A model generated the notes under the pieces. It made no database searches and had not been told where the DNA came from. It saw only the letters and a program-made list of their open reading frames with translations. A stretch of DNA of 64,000 nucleotides, from assembly GCF_018812025.1 (NCBI RefSeq), contig NC_063061.1:39912674-39976673 (forward strand), in the 5' to 3' direction. The stretch is from Megalobrama amblycephala. Lineage: Eukaryota; Chordata; Actinopteri; Cypriniformes; Xenocyprididae. The translations under genes were made by a program, and so were the position numbers. Positions within the stretch are counted from its first letter, which is position 1, and each line of letters begins with the position of its first letter. Below are positions 9,891 through 21,893 of the stretch, one piece after another.

Positions 9891-12230
9891 TGCAGTGTTG
9901 ACTATGTAGTCAGCTAGTGTTCTGATCAGTTCAGCTGAAGCACTGATGAGCAGATATATAGTGTGCGCTGCAGTATTGACTATGTAGTCAGCTAGTGTTC
10001 TGATCAGTTCAGCTGAAGCACTGATGAGCAGATATATAGTGTGCGCTGCAGTGTTGACTATGTAGTCAGCTAGTGTTCTGATCAGATCAGCTGAAGACAC
10101 TGATGAGCAGGTATATAGTGTGCGCTGCAGTGTTGACTATGTAGTCAGCTAGTGTTCTGATCAGTTCAGCTGAAGCACTGATGAGCAGATATATAGTGTG
10201 CGCTGCAGTGTCGACTATGTAGTCAGCTAGTGTTCTGATCAGTTCAGCTGAAGCACTGATGAGCAGATATATAGTGTGCGCTGCAGTGTCGACTATGTAG
10301 TCAGCTAGTGTTCTGATCAGATCAGCTGAAGACACTGATGAGCAGATATATAGTGTGCGCTGCAGTGTTGACTATGTAGTCAGCTAGTGTTCTGATCAGA
10401 TCAGCTGAAGACACTGATGAGCAGGTATATAGTGTGCGCTGCAGTGTTGACTATGTAGTCAGCTAGTGTTCTGATCAGATCAGCTGAAGACACTGATGAG
10501 CAGATATATAGTGTGCGCTGCAGTGTTGACTATGTAGTCAGCTAGTGTTCTGATCAGTTCAGCTGAAGCACTGATGAGCAGATATATAGTGTGCGCTGCA
10601 GTGTCGACTATGTAGTCAGCTAGTGTTCTGATCAGTTCAGCTGAAGCACTGATGAGCAGATATATAGTGTGCACTGCAGTGTTGACTATGTAGTCAGCTA
10701 GTGTTCTGATCAGTTCAGCTGAAGCACTGATGAGCAGATATATAGTGTGCGCTGCAGTGTCGACTATGTAGTCAGCTAGTGTTCTGATCAGTTCAGCTGA
10801 AGCACTGATGAGCAGATATATAGTGTGCGCTGCAGTGTCGACTATGTAGTCAGCTAGTGTTCTGATCAGTTCAGCTGAAGCACTGATGAGCGGATATATA
10901 GTGTGCACTGCAGTGTTGACTATGTAGTCAGCTAGTGTTCTGATCAGTTCAGCTGAAGCACTGATGAGCAGATATATAGTGTGCGCTGCAGTGTCGACTA
11001 TGTAGTCAGCTAGTGTTCTGATCAGTTCAGCTGAAGCACTGATGAGCAGATATATAGTGTGCGCTGCAGTGTCGACTATGTAGTCAGCTAGTGTTCTGAT
11101 CAGTTCAGCTGAAGCACTGATGAGCAGATATATAGTGTGCACTGCAGTGTTGACTATGTAGTCAGCTAGTGTTCTGATCAGTTCAGCTGAAGCACTGATG
11201 AGCAGATATATAGTGTGCGCTGCAGTGTCGACTATGTAGTCAGCTAGTGTTCTGATCAGTTCAGCTGAAGCACTGATGAGCGGATATATAGTGTGCACTG
11301 CAGTGTTGACTATGTAGTCAGCTAGTGTTCTGATCAGTTCAGCTTCTGAAGCACTGATGATTAGATATATAGTGCGCACTGCAGTGTTGACTATGTAGTC
11401 AGCTAGTGTTCTGGTCAGTTCAGCTGAAGCACTGATGAGCAGATATATAGTGCGCACTGCAGTGTTGACTATGTAGTCAGCTAGTGTTCTGATCAGTTCA
11501 GCTGAAGCACTGATGAGCAGATTTATAGTGTGCGCTGCAGTGTTGACTATGTAGTCAGCTAGTGTTCTGATCACTTCAGCCGCTGAAGACACTGATGAGC
11601 AGATTTATAGTGTGCGCTGCAGTGTTGACTATGTAGTCAGCTAGTGTTCTGATCAGTTCAGCTGAAGCACTGATGAGCGGATATATAGTGTGCACTGCAG
11701 TGTTGACTATGTAGTCAGCTAGTGTTCTGATCAGTTCAGCTTCTGAAGCACTGATGATTAGATATATAGTGCGCACTGCAGTGTTGACTATGTAGTCAGC
11801 TAGTGTTCTGGTCAGTTCAGCTGAAGCACTGATGAGCAGATATATAGTGCGCACTGCAGTGTCGACTATGTAGTCAGCTAGTGTTCTGATCAGTTCAGCT
11901 GAAGCACTGATGAGCGGATATATAGTGTGCACTGCAGTGTCGACTATGTAGTCAGCTAGTGTTCTGATCAGTTCAGCCGCTGAAGACACTGATGAGCAGA
12001 TATATAGTGTGCACTGCAGTGATGACTATGTAGTCAGCTAGTGTTCTGATAAGTTAATCTTCTGAAGCACTGATGAACAGATATATAGTGTGCACTGCAG
12101 TGTTGACTATGTAGTCAGCTAGTGTTCTGATAAGTTCATCTTCTGAAGCACTGATGAGCAGATATATAGTGTGCACTGCAGTGTTGACTATGTAGTCAGC
12201 TAGTGTTCTGATCAGTTCAGATATATAGTG
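9891..12230. repeat. Minisatellite, about 30 tandem copies of a 78-bp unit
   Basis: The unit begins TGCAGTGTTGACTATGTAGT and contains GTTCTGATCAGTTCAGCTGA and GATATATAGTGTGCGC. The period is 78 bp, with variants of +1 (gaagacactg for gaagcactg), +3 and +4 bases. Because 78 is divisible by three and the unit lacks a stop in one minus frame, long open frames arise (10480-11592 and 11576-11989). The +1 variants break that frame at several junctions, so I do not call it coding. A higher-order repeat is visible: 11278-11462 recurs at about 11675-11857. Confidence 0.95.
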
Positions 12231-15084
12231 AGAATAATCATGATTCTGTCAGGTCAAACTCCGTCAGTGTTCAGATATTAAACATTGATCAGAGGCTTTA
12301 AATGAAGCTCTAAACTCAGAATTCACTGGAATCAAACTGATCTTGATTCTGATCAAATGATTGAAACCTTCAATAAACACAAAATCAGCAGAACTGATCT
12401 GATATAATGAGCTGTTTGACTTTTACATTTGACATCCTTGAGCCTGACTTCAGTAATGCTTCTCTGCTGTGATTCTGATGATGGCCTGTAGAGGGAGACA
12501 CACACTCACATTCACACTGCTTCAGTCAGTGATGGTCAGAAATCAAAGGTTCAGATGAAGAGCCTCACGCTTCCTTCATTCATGGCCTTCAGTTTGACTG
12601 ACAGTATCCTGCAGGAGTTTGACACTGAACCTACTGGAAATAACGATTTCACAACAATCAATCAAATATAAAATTTTATTCGTCAGGTAAGAATGCATCA
12701 TGCCAGTTATATAAAGAATTGATAAGACGCCAGGTCAGAAATGAGAAATACATGACATGAGTTGCTGTAAGATGGATGTAAGAGTGAGAAATGAAGAGAT
12801 CAGAAATTATAAGACCACAACAAATAATGATAAAACACTGAAATTCAACACACTCTTTACAGGAATGTTAACATCAGTTTACATTTCATTAACTTTAATT
12901 ATTTCAGTAGTTTTTAAATAAGGAAAAATATTACTGTGAGACTATTTGTAATGCATTTATGACTGATCAATGATTTTATGCTATTCTTCAAGATTATATT
13001 GAAACCAGCATCAGCTATATACTGAATCCAGAAAAATGTCTGGAATTCTTATAAGAATTATAATTACAATTCTACTCAATTGTAGTTTCTTTTATTTAAA
13101 GTGACGCTGACATAAACACATTTTTTAACTAAAGCTGTTCTTGATCTTGGAGTTGACGATGCTTTAATCTAATGTTTAAACTTTTTTTTATGTGAATTAA
13201 AGTGTTTGCATCTCCAGGACACACATTTAATGGTATATTTATCTCAGTTTTTTTTAGTGCAGATAAATGTTCCAGAGAAGCGTATTAAAAACACTATCCA
13301 GTGTGTGAATGAGGTCAGGCCATCACAGAAGAGACACAACACAAGTCATTACAGAATCTGCTTGTGTCGAGCCGAACTTAAACACTCATTACATGAACAG
13401 AAAAAATGTAAAAGTAGGAGTGTCTCACTGTGGTTCGTGTTAATGTCCAAGCGAGAAACGGAGAGGCTTACAAGGAAATGAGCAACATTTACTGTCAAAG
13501 ATCAGAATGGTTTATTTTTCTCATACCGGATAAACAGAACTGATCACACATCCTTTATTGTTCTATAAGAAAAGACCATTTCACTCTGAGAAATCTTACA
13601 TCATACACTTTTTATTATTATTATTATTGTTATTTTAATGCTTGCTTTATAATTAGTCTCTTTATTTTATCTCCATATCTGGCTCTGTCTTCTGTATTGT
13701 GTATTGAGTTTTTTTACAGTATGTATTTACAGTAAATTTACAAGACACTGACAGAATTCTTGACTGTTTTAAGGTTGAGGACTAAAAAAAATCTAAATAC
13801 AAAGTCGTGTTCTACTTGGAGGGTTGACAAAACAAGACAAAAACCATCATATCTTCAATAAATGCTTCAAGGATTCTTTTTGAGGAGAAAAAATGAAAGG
13901 GAATTCAAGTTTAAGTATAGTAAGTTTATTGTTGAGTATGTGAGTGACACAGTGACTGAGTGAAATTATTTGTTTTTACAATTTTTTTTTACAGGTTTTT
14001 AATTGTTTAATTTTGTTTTTGTAGTTTAAAACTGTTGCTCAATGTTTAGAGATGAACTATTAACTGATTTACTGTGGGATATTTAATGTTCTGCTATTCA
14101 ACAGCAAATGATCAATTGTATAAAGAATGAGAATAAAATGAATAGCTGAATGTTACAAACCCCTACTTAAAGTCGTCAGAAAGGGGAACACGTGAAACTC
14201 AAACATGTTACTAAATATTTATTAAAAGGCAAAGAATCGGGAACACGTATTATACGTAAAAGAGAAAACAAAAAGTAATTCCAAATATAACACAAAACAA
14301 TTAACCCAAATTAATAATATTAATACCTGAAACTTTAACCAAAACAAAAATGTTTGGTTCAGCATCTTCCACATAGTCAGTAAAAAGTGTGCACAACTGA
14401 CGCAGGTGCACAGGGGCGGACCTACGATCAAACTCGGACAGAAAGTGAAAATAGCAGAGTCATGATGTCATATAGAAAACGAAAACACTCTAGGCACAGG
14501 CCATAACACTGAAATAAAATTTATTTCTGTTAAATAGAATATTAAACATAAATATAACAACTGGCCAGATAGACAACTGCTTAGTATCTTCATGGTTAAA
14601 TACAGTATAGATAGATTGATGCTTAAGACCAGAAAACACTAGAACTCCACGAGAGAAGAATAAACGTGAGTTTTACTCTGTACATTATCTGTGCAAAAGT
14701 CTGGCAACAATCCAGGTCATATGTTTTGTTATGCGTCACACTCACACTGTCTTAGGAATGAAAAGAATGTCAGGGTACTTAGAAAAAAGAAATGCATTAC
14801 TTTAAGTTTTGAGTTGTGATGAGCAGGTGTGTCTGGTGTCATGACTGAGGTCCAGGGTGGGGACGAGGGGAGGGGAGGGGTGGACTGTCTCAGGTGGCTG
14901 TCGTTTTGAGAGCTTATCAAGATCAGGCGAGTCTTGACTCATGGCTGAGGGTCAGGGGTCAGATCTTAGGCTTACAGGTTCCACCAATGAACAACATTTA
15001 TCATCTCATAGTCGAACCTCTTCAGTTTGACAGACTGGTTTTGGTTTCTGTGGTGTTTGTACATCTTCTCTTCCCTATAGATTA
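12231..15084. other. Largely unique AT-rich DNA; duplicated block at 12.46-12.56 kb
   Basis: The block 12465-12560 (CTGCTGTGATTCTGATGATG, GTAGAGGGAGACAC) resembles 43855-43930, part of the internal duplications of this window. A possible degraded LTR-like sequence starts near 14155 (TTACAAACCCCTACTTAAAG) but no second LTR is seen. No gene is supported between these points. Confidence 0.4.
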
Positions 15085-15265
15085 TGCTTATTTCACAAAT
15101 CACTTAACATGTAGTCAGTGTAGAGATGATTAAATTGGTGTTATATGATCATATTTCTTGACTTTTTAAGAACTCAGCTGCATTTTGGACTAGTTGTAGC
15201 TTGTTTATTGAGGATGAAGGACAACCAGCTAGTAATGCATTACAGTAATCTAGTCTAGACATCAT
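15085..15265. repeat. Dispersed repeat fragment (LINE-like)
   Basis: The phrases GAACTCAGCTGCATTTTGGA and AATGCATTACAGTAATCTAG belong to a repeat I recall as common in fish genomes, probably the 3' part of a non-LTR element. The family is not resolved. A short (TA)n run follows at 15273-15288. Confidence 0.4.
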
Positions 15266-15342
15266 GATTTAAATATATATATATATATTAGTTAATCCAT
15301 GTCCTTGAGCATGCAGTCGTCATCAGGGCTCCTCCTCTTCAC

Positions 15343-15423
15343 AGATAACAGATATAAAGAACATAACAGTGATGAAACTAAAACTAAACAAAGCTCAATT
15401 CTGATCAGCACATCTGCACTGAA
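15343..15423 (+). CDS. Weak candidate internal exon
   Basis: An 81-bp open stretch lies between a strong pyrimidine-rich acceptor (ctcctcctcttcacag) and a donor (AAAG|gtagga). It encodes DNRYKEHNSDETKTKQ followed by SSILISTSALK, hydrophilic, phase 1 at both ends in the open frame. No family is recognised and no partner exon was found. It may be chance. Confidence 0.2.
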
Positions 15424-16339
15424 AGGTAGGACTGAACTTACAGAATTGCCTTTTAGTATGAAAAAGACAATGCAATTAGCATTAATGTTAAATTACATCA
15501 TTTTATAAACTGCAAATAATGCTTTATATTTAGTACATTAATAAATTACATTATATTTACAGCTTTTCAACACATCCAAATCTCAAACTACAGCTAAAAT
15601 GATAGTGACTGCACCCACTATCTGGTTTGTGTCTTTCTGTAATTCTGTTGCAGTTGGTTTACAGGTAATTATCACTATGAAAATATAATTGCAAATTGTT
15701 TTGGCTGTTGCTCTGTATGTTCAGAATAGACTGGAATAATATTAGGACTAGAGTAGCATTATCTAAAGTGCTACAGTATGATCAAAGCAACAATCACTGT
15801 CAGTCTTTAAATGTGAAAAGCCTCAAGACACAGAGAGGGAATATTCCTGTCATTCCTGTTAGGCTGTACTTCTGGTACTAAGATAAATATGTTGCAGTTC
15901 AAGTATTTTTATAGAGCTGTATTCATCAGACACTTAATGCTTACTAACACTATGGTTAGTCAGTTAACCAGATGAAACCTAATAGAATGGAAAGAAATAA
16001 CTAGAGTTTGCTCAGTGAGAAAACAATAGTTATCTTAGGGTGTCAACTTAATGTCATTTTGATATTTTCATCATCTCTTAGGATTTTTAGGATTCTTACT
16101 GATTTCTTGTAATTTCATCAAACAGCATAGAATGTCTTAAATAATGACAAATCATCACAGAATTCACTCCACTGCTAATCCAAATATTAAAAGTGAAATT
16201 AGGACACATATTTTGATAAAAGAATTTTGAAGAGAGGAAAGAAAAAAATAAGTTAATTAAATCTCTTAATTAACAAGATTTTATAAGTGCATCTGCTCAC
16301 CATAACAGTGAAATAATTGTTTTATATTATTTTTTATAT
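15424..16339. other. No gene seen
   Basis: AT-rich sequence, no open frame with recognisable motifs and no clear transposon termini. Confidence 0.45.
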
Positions 16340-17320
16340 TATACTATTTTTTTTTATTTATTGTAACCACTGACAAACAGACAAGGTACATAATCAAATC
16401 ACTGAATGACACAACATATGATCAGCCATAGGTTGAGTATAGCCAATAACAAACAGGGATCACAATAAAACAAACTGACACTAAATAAATAAATAAATTA
16501 AAATAAAAATTAAATAAATCAAAAGGGGCTTTTTAAATGAATTTATACCTGTCTAACAGAGAAATCAACTTGAGGGCTTTCATGTTTTTAACCAGTTTTA
16601 AAGATTTGCACAAGAGATTAACCTCATTCATCCCCTGGTTAAAATCAGGTTTAGATTTAAACCATTTGCACTTATGAATGAAAAACTTTCCGACATAACG
16701 AAAAATTACTAACAAAATCAAACTCTTGGTTTTCCAGACAAATACCAAACCTAATTATCTTTACAGTACAACCTCCCTAGACATAACCAGTTCTGCATAT
16801 CTCTTCATATCACAAAAAAAAAAAAAAAAAAAAAAAAATCAATATTTGTTTACAAAAAAAACACAGTTATTTATATCAAAATTAAATTTCAATCTTAAAA
16901 ATTCATTGGTAGGATAAATCTCATTTAAAATTTTGAAGCTCACCTCCTTGGAGGGAGGGGAAAGACAGATTTCCATATTTTTTTAATTTGGATAATAAGC
17001 ATGTAAGCTTTTCTGTGCATTTTTTGGCCACAAAAATCATAACCTTCTAAGGAGAGCTGCCTCAATTCTGGAGAGACTTTGGAGTGCAAAATGTCTTCTT
17101 TAACCATTAATCTTATACAACAATTAAAACAGCTCTAATCATTCTATTGTAAATATTAACAGAACACTGCAGTTGGAATTTCTCACAAAATTTTCTATAC
17201 AGTAACAGATTTCCATTATCATCTAAGAAATGGGCAACTGCCCAAATTCCTTTGGATTTCCTTTCCTCGAAATATACAGACTTTCTGCCAAACCTTATAC
17301 ATCAGTTATTCCAAACTTAA
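16340..17320 (-). mobile_element. L1/Tx1-type LINE fragment, 3' end
   Basis: The minus frame at 16748-16533 ends with GKFFIHKCKWFKSKPDF and a Lys-rich tail before its stop, the closing block of ORF2 in fish L1/Tx1-like elements. Upstream, in another frame around 17240-17130, is WAVAHFLDDNGNLLLYRKFC, matching the segment that precedes it. Frameshifts and stops lie between. The 3' UTR carries AATAAAT repeats (about 16482-16500) and an A-rich tail near 16345-16365. Copy is 5' truncated and inactive. Confidence 0.65.
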
Positions 17321-18266
17321 GTGTTGTGAGGTGTGAAGTTATGTTTGAACAATAGTTTCCAATAGACGTCATGTAGAAAATGTGGCCGATCCAGTAATGT
17401 TGAATGGGTTTATAGCTAATATGTGAGACGCTCTCTACACAGTGTTAGTTTACTCAGTTGCTTACTCATGAAACATAGCAACACAGTGAAAAGTATTTCT
17501 AATATGCTGGACCTTTTATTGAGAGTAGCCCATATTTACCTGTTCACAAGCACCTGTAAGAGCTTTGATGTTTGAGTCGACGGAGGCGCAACATAATAAA
17601 AAAAAGTGCTTTTTCAAAATATGCTGGCACTAGGTGCCGCTAGTGTCACACAAACAACATACTTCACATTTAAACGTATCAGGCCCTGTCCACACGAACA
17701 TGGGTATTTTCAAAACCGCAGCTAGTAACTTATAAAAGACATTTGTTCAAAATTTGAAAACTTGCAGTTGGCAATCCACTCAGCAGGGACGTCCCTTATG
17801 CACGCTCTTCACACAAACCTCACGTGGGCTTTGTTATGTGAGAAATAATTTAAATGTAGGGAGGTGAAAGCAAAGTTTATATAATTTATTTATTTTTTAT
17901 TTAATAATTATATTACATCACCACACTTGTGCTGTTATTACCATTAAAATAACAATAATATTATTGCACTTCAAGAAATACGTCTTCTTCATTTACAGTA
18001 GCACTACTGCTTTTGCGTAAACAGTAAAGTACTGCAATTCCCATATACAGTAAGTTACTCTAAACTTAATAAATATATCCATAATGCAGTACATATTACA
18101 GTAGTTAACCATAAATAATAAATATGGTATTTTACTGGGCTTTTTTGGTAAGTAACTGTAAAATTACAGCAATGTCTAACAGTGATGCATATTTGTTTGT
18201 GTATATAGACAGATGATTTCACACTTAAATATTTTTCAACCACATTATGTATGCATTTATTTGCAG
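17321..18266. other. Probable intron DNA with a MITE-like fragment
   Basis: At about 17686 the phrase GGCCCTGTCCACACGAACAT resembles one end of a fish MITE; the other end is not found. The remainder up to the acceptor at 18266 is AT-rich and may be intron of the gene whose last exon follows. Confidence 0.35.
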
Positions 18267-18503
18267 TTTATGATGTTTAAGTCCTTCAAGAAACAGCAGG
18301 CCCTGGCACTGGCTGCACACCAGCGAAAGTGGGAAATGGAGGATCTAAGGCTTAAATTACTAGGGGAAGAACTAGAGAAAATCCGAATAGAATTAGAAAA
18401 CCATCAGTTGGAAATGGCAAGAATTCAAGCTGAGAATAACTATGGTTTAATTCAGAATACAGTAAAGTTGGTTAAGGATATTGTTCATTTGTTTTCAAAA
18501 TAA
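18267..18503 (+). CDS. Terminal exon encoding a coiled-coil tail, unrecognised gene
   Basis: Function unknown. The exon follows an acceptor tgcatttatttgcag and opens in frame with FMMFKSFKKQQALALAAH, then a long amphipathic helix rich in Glu, Lys, Leu (DLRLKLLGEELEKIRIELEN), ending VKDIVHLFSK and a stop at 18501-18503. The heptad-like spacing of Leu/Ile suggests a coiled coil of about 50 residues. There is no signal peptide or membrane segment. A poly(A) signal AATAAA lies at 18994-18999, giving a 3' UTR of roughly 500 bp, which supports a genuine last exon. The upstream exons are not identified. If the gene is intronless, an ATG at 18270 or 18273 could start it. Confidence 0.5.
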   Translation, partial: FMMFKSFKKQQALALAAHQRKWEMEDLRLKLLGEELEKIRIELENHQLEMARIQAENNYGLIQNTVKLVKDIVHLFSK

Positions 18504-18993
18504 ATGTTTTGTTTAATTTCATTTCATTATCCCAATGTATGTATTAATCATGTCTCTATTTTTCTTTTTTACAACTATAACTAATTTTTTTTTAACTGAA
18601 AAGGTTTAACACTGTAAATCTTATACACTTTTTGTAACTATAATGTGTAAACAATCATGTTGTTATAGTGGGTGTTTTTAGGGTGTTTTTTCTTTCAGTA
18701 TGAATATTGAATTAGATTTTTATGCAACATTTACAACAATTGTACAGATTAAAATTTGTAATATTTTAATATATTTATTCATATTTTCATTTTTACACAG
18801 TTACATATCTGTTGCTTTCAAATAACGTTCTCATCGTGGCATTTTGTCACTGCACCAGGGGTTATCTGAAGCTTGACCAGAAATAGTCTGCTTTTCTGAA
18901 CTGATGGATCTAATGAATGGCTCTGAGTCAAGTTCAGAATAGAATAGTTGTGAGATTTTCAGCCTGTAACAACTTTTCTATGTGTGATGTTTC

Positions 18994-18999
18994 AATAAA
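18994..18999 (+). promoter_or_regulatory. Poly(A) signal AATAAA
   Basis: AATAAA followed within 30 bp by a T/GT-rich stretch (ttgtttcattacgtgtgtgt). It fits the 3' end of the transcript containing the exon at 18267-18503. Confidence 0.5.
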
Positions 19000-19015
19000 G
19001 TGACTTTGTTTCATT

Positions 19016-20238
19016 ACGTGTGTGTCATTAACATCAAAGCTTTTGACTCATCAAACACTGACAGATTAATTGCTTCAATTCCTTAAAAAATCAACTGAGC
19101 AACTCAACTCTTTTCAAGCACTTGGTCGCCACCTAATGGATAAGGTACGTATTACTTATAACAACATCAAACTGTTTTATATCTCATCACCCTTCCTTAG
19201 GAGTTACTTAACATATGTAACGTTGAACCATAAAATTACTATAGTTAGAAACAACATTTCTTTTTCCACTAACAATGTTTTCTCTTTTTTTTCACTCAAA
19301 ATCGTGACATTAAAATGTTAGTTCTCCCCAAAATGAAAATTCTGTCATCATTTACTGACCTCATGTTATTCCACACCTGTATGAATTTCATTCTTCTGCT
19401 GAACACAAAAGAAGATATTTTGAATAATATGAGGCACCAAACAGGCCATATTGAGGCTAATCAAAATAGAAAGTTACTCATGAACTTCAAGCACCTCTTC
19501 TGAAGTGTGATATGATGTATGTTCACGTGATCTTCTCTCAGCTGTTGAACTGTTGCTGTAATACTGACGATCTCCAGTAGAGGGCGACACTGACACACTG
19601 AAACACGTGTGTCCATATATCTCATCTGGTCTCCATTGTGTTTGCAGTCAGAACTCACATGGGCTTTTCTCACAGCAGATATCATCCAGTGAGTCAGATT
19701 TCATTCTCATCTAATGTTGAACATTTGTTTTAGTGAAATCATCTGATGCTGCTATAGTTAAGACTAGAGAGATCCTTTACTGTCAGAGCAAATGTGAACA
19801 CACCTGTGGCCAGTTTCCGTTGCAAGCAAACAAATAAGACATAAATGCCAGTAAGATTTATTTGCATTTTTAGTAGCAGCATTTTTAAGCAATAAATTCT
19901 AAAGATGCAGCCCTAGTGTTTGTGTTTTGTTCTGTTCATCAGTTTGTCATGAAGTTTTAACATCTTCACAAAATAACCTTTTAATTTTCATTTATTTAGT
20001 AGACATAAAATTATTACAAGTCAAGTCTTTATTTTTATAAGATGAAAGACAATGTTAACAGTGTTTCATCTTAAACACTTTCAGTTTAGTTTTTCACTGT
20101 TAATGCTGCTCCCAAGGGCGTAGATTTGGTTTCAACATTGGGCGTTGAACATTGTTATGCTGCCTGTTATTATTTTTTTAAATAAAAAATAATAATAATC
20201 TGTTTTATGTGTAGTGTACTTGGATAATTTATTTCTTC
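19016..20238. other. No gene; half of a TTAA-type MITE
   Basis: At 19309-19440 the left part of a MITE is visible (TTAAAATGTTAGTTCTCCCC, then AAAATGAAAATTCTGTCATC). At about 20113 the phrase CAAGGGCGTAGATTTGG looks like a diverged hAT end. The rest is unremarkable. Confidence 0.4.

Positions 20239-20336
<98 letters not shown>
20239..20336. repeat. (TATC)n microsatellite
   Basis: About 24 nearly uninterrupted copies of the tetranucleotide TATC. Confidence 0.98.
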
Positions 20337-20418
20337 ATAACTTTATGAAATTTATGTATAATCATTCATTCATCAAATTCTAACATAACTGAGCGATTCT
20401 AAAAAGAAAGAAATTATG

Positions 20419-21003
20419 TTAATAATAATAATAATAATAATAATAATTTGTTACATTTATATAGCGCTTTTCTGGGCACTCAAAGCGCTTTACATATTGA
20501 AGGGGAATCTCCTCAACCACCACCGATGTGCAGCACCACCTGGATGATGCGACGGCAGCCATATTGCGCCAGAACACCCACCACACACCAGCTTATTGGT
20601 GGAGAGGAGACAGTGATGAAGCCAATCAGTGTATGGGGGTGATTATGAGGCCATGGTGGACAGAGGCCAATGGGCAAATGTGGCCAGGATGTCGGGGTCA
20701 CACCCCTACTCTTTTCGAAGGACATCCTGGGATTTTTAACGACCACAGAGAGTCAGGACCTCGGTTTAACGTCTCATCCGAAGGACGGTGCTTTTTGACA
20801 GTATAGTGTCCCCATCACTATACTGGGGCGTTAGGACCCACACAGACCACAGGGTGAGCACCCCCTGCTGGCCTCACTAACACCTCTTCCAGCAGCAACC
20901 TAGTTTTCCCAGGAGGTCTCCCATCCAGGTACTAACCAGGCTCAGCCCTGCTTAGCTTCAGTGGGCAACCAGTCTTGGGCTACAGGGTGATATGGCTGCT
21001 GGC
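20419..21003 (-). mobile_element. 5S rRNA-derived SINE (SINE3 type)
   Basis: Read on the minus strand from 21003, the head GCCAGCAGCCATATCACCCT followed by GAAGCTAAGCAGGG, TGGTTAGTACCTGGATGGG and AGACC is a diverged 5S rRNA gene, retaining the internal A-box, intermediate element and C-box wording of the Pol III promoter. The body runs to a TATATAAATG end near 20450 and an (ATT)n tail at 20419-20446. This arrangement is known for SINE3 of zebrafish. It is near full length and is not a functional 5S gene. Confidence 0.9.
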
Positions 21004-21343
21004 CAAATATTGAAACCGCCAGTAGGGGGCAGCGATTCGCTTTTTTATTGAGTCACTTAAATTGATCATTTAGCCAATTCGTTCAAAAGTTAATTAATTC
21101 AGGAAGAAAACAAACACCGATATGAATACATTTGTAATTGATAAGACACCATTGAAAAATGAACTAACAAAATAGACGGCTGATTTGGTAACTGGTTACA
21201 GTTACACTGATAGTTATGGCTGAACTGCAATGCATTAGCTAGCTAAAATATATGTGGAGTGAATTACACATCATTCTCATACCTCCTTCTCGGTACATGC
21301 TTTATTCTTTTTAACGTCCCTCTTTGACCAGCAGTTTAATATA

Positions 21344-21893
21344 CAGGTGCTGGTCATATAATTAGAATATCATCAAAAAGTTGATTTATTTCACTAATTC
21401 CATTCAAAAATCGAAACTTGTATATTATATTCATTTATTACACACAGACTGATATATTTCAAATGATTATAACTAACTACTAGGGTAATCTCAAATTCAG
21501 TATCTCAGAAAATTAGAATATTACTTAAGACCAATACAAAGAAAGGATTTTTAGAAATCTTGGCCAACTGAAAAGTATGAACATGAAAAGTATGAGCATG
21601 TACAGCACTCAATACTTAGTTGGGGCTCCTTTTGCCTGAATTACTGCAGCAATGCGGCGTGGCATGGAGTCGATCAGTCTGTGGCACTGCTCAGGTGTTA
21701 TGAGAGCCCAGGTTGCTCTGATAGTGGCCTTCAGCTCTTCTGCATTGTTGGGTCTGGCATATCGCACCTTCCTCATAGATTTTCTATGGGGTTAAGGTCA
21801 GGCGAGTTTGCTGGCCAATTAAGAACAGGGATACCATGGTCCTTAAACCAGGTACTGGTAGCTTTGGCACTGTGTGCAGGTGAGTCGCAGGTT
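21344..21893 (-). mobile_element. Tc1-type transposon fragment, 3' half
   Basis: The element end CAGGTGCTGGTCATATAATT follows a TA at 21342-21343. Inside, on the minus strand, lies the C-terminal part of a Tc1-family transposase. It is cut at about 21893 by a T-rich run, so the 5' end and the N-terminal DNA-binding half are missing. Confidence 0.85.
21609..21880 (-). pseudogene. Tc1-like transposase, C-terminal fragment
   Basis: The minus strand reads [20 protein letters not shown], which holds the conserved Tc1 block around the second catalytic Asp and the NPIE region of the third catalytic acid. Directly after NPIENL about 13-14 bases are missing compared with the family, shifting the frame. 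The reading then resumes in another frame with RKVRYARPNNAEELKATI and WALITPEQCHRLIDSMPRR to a stop at 21609-21611. The N-terminal helix-turn-helix domains are absent. Inactive relic. Confidence 0.85.

Noticed and set aside
11576..11989. 137-codon minus-strand frame in the minisatellite
   Set aside because: Produced by the 78-bp period; +1 length variants break the frame between units, so there is no sign of coding constraint.
9891..12230. CRISPR-like direct repeats
   Set aside because: The units are contiguous without unique spacers and the DNA is clearly eukaryotic; this is a minisatellite.
20905..21003. 5S rRNA gene on the minus strand
   Set aside because: It is the diverged head of a SINE: the 5S similarity stops after about 100 bp and continues into a SINE body with an (ATT)n tail.
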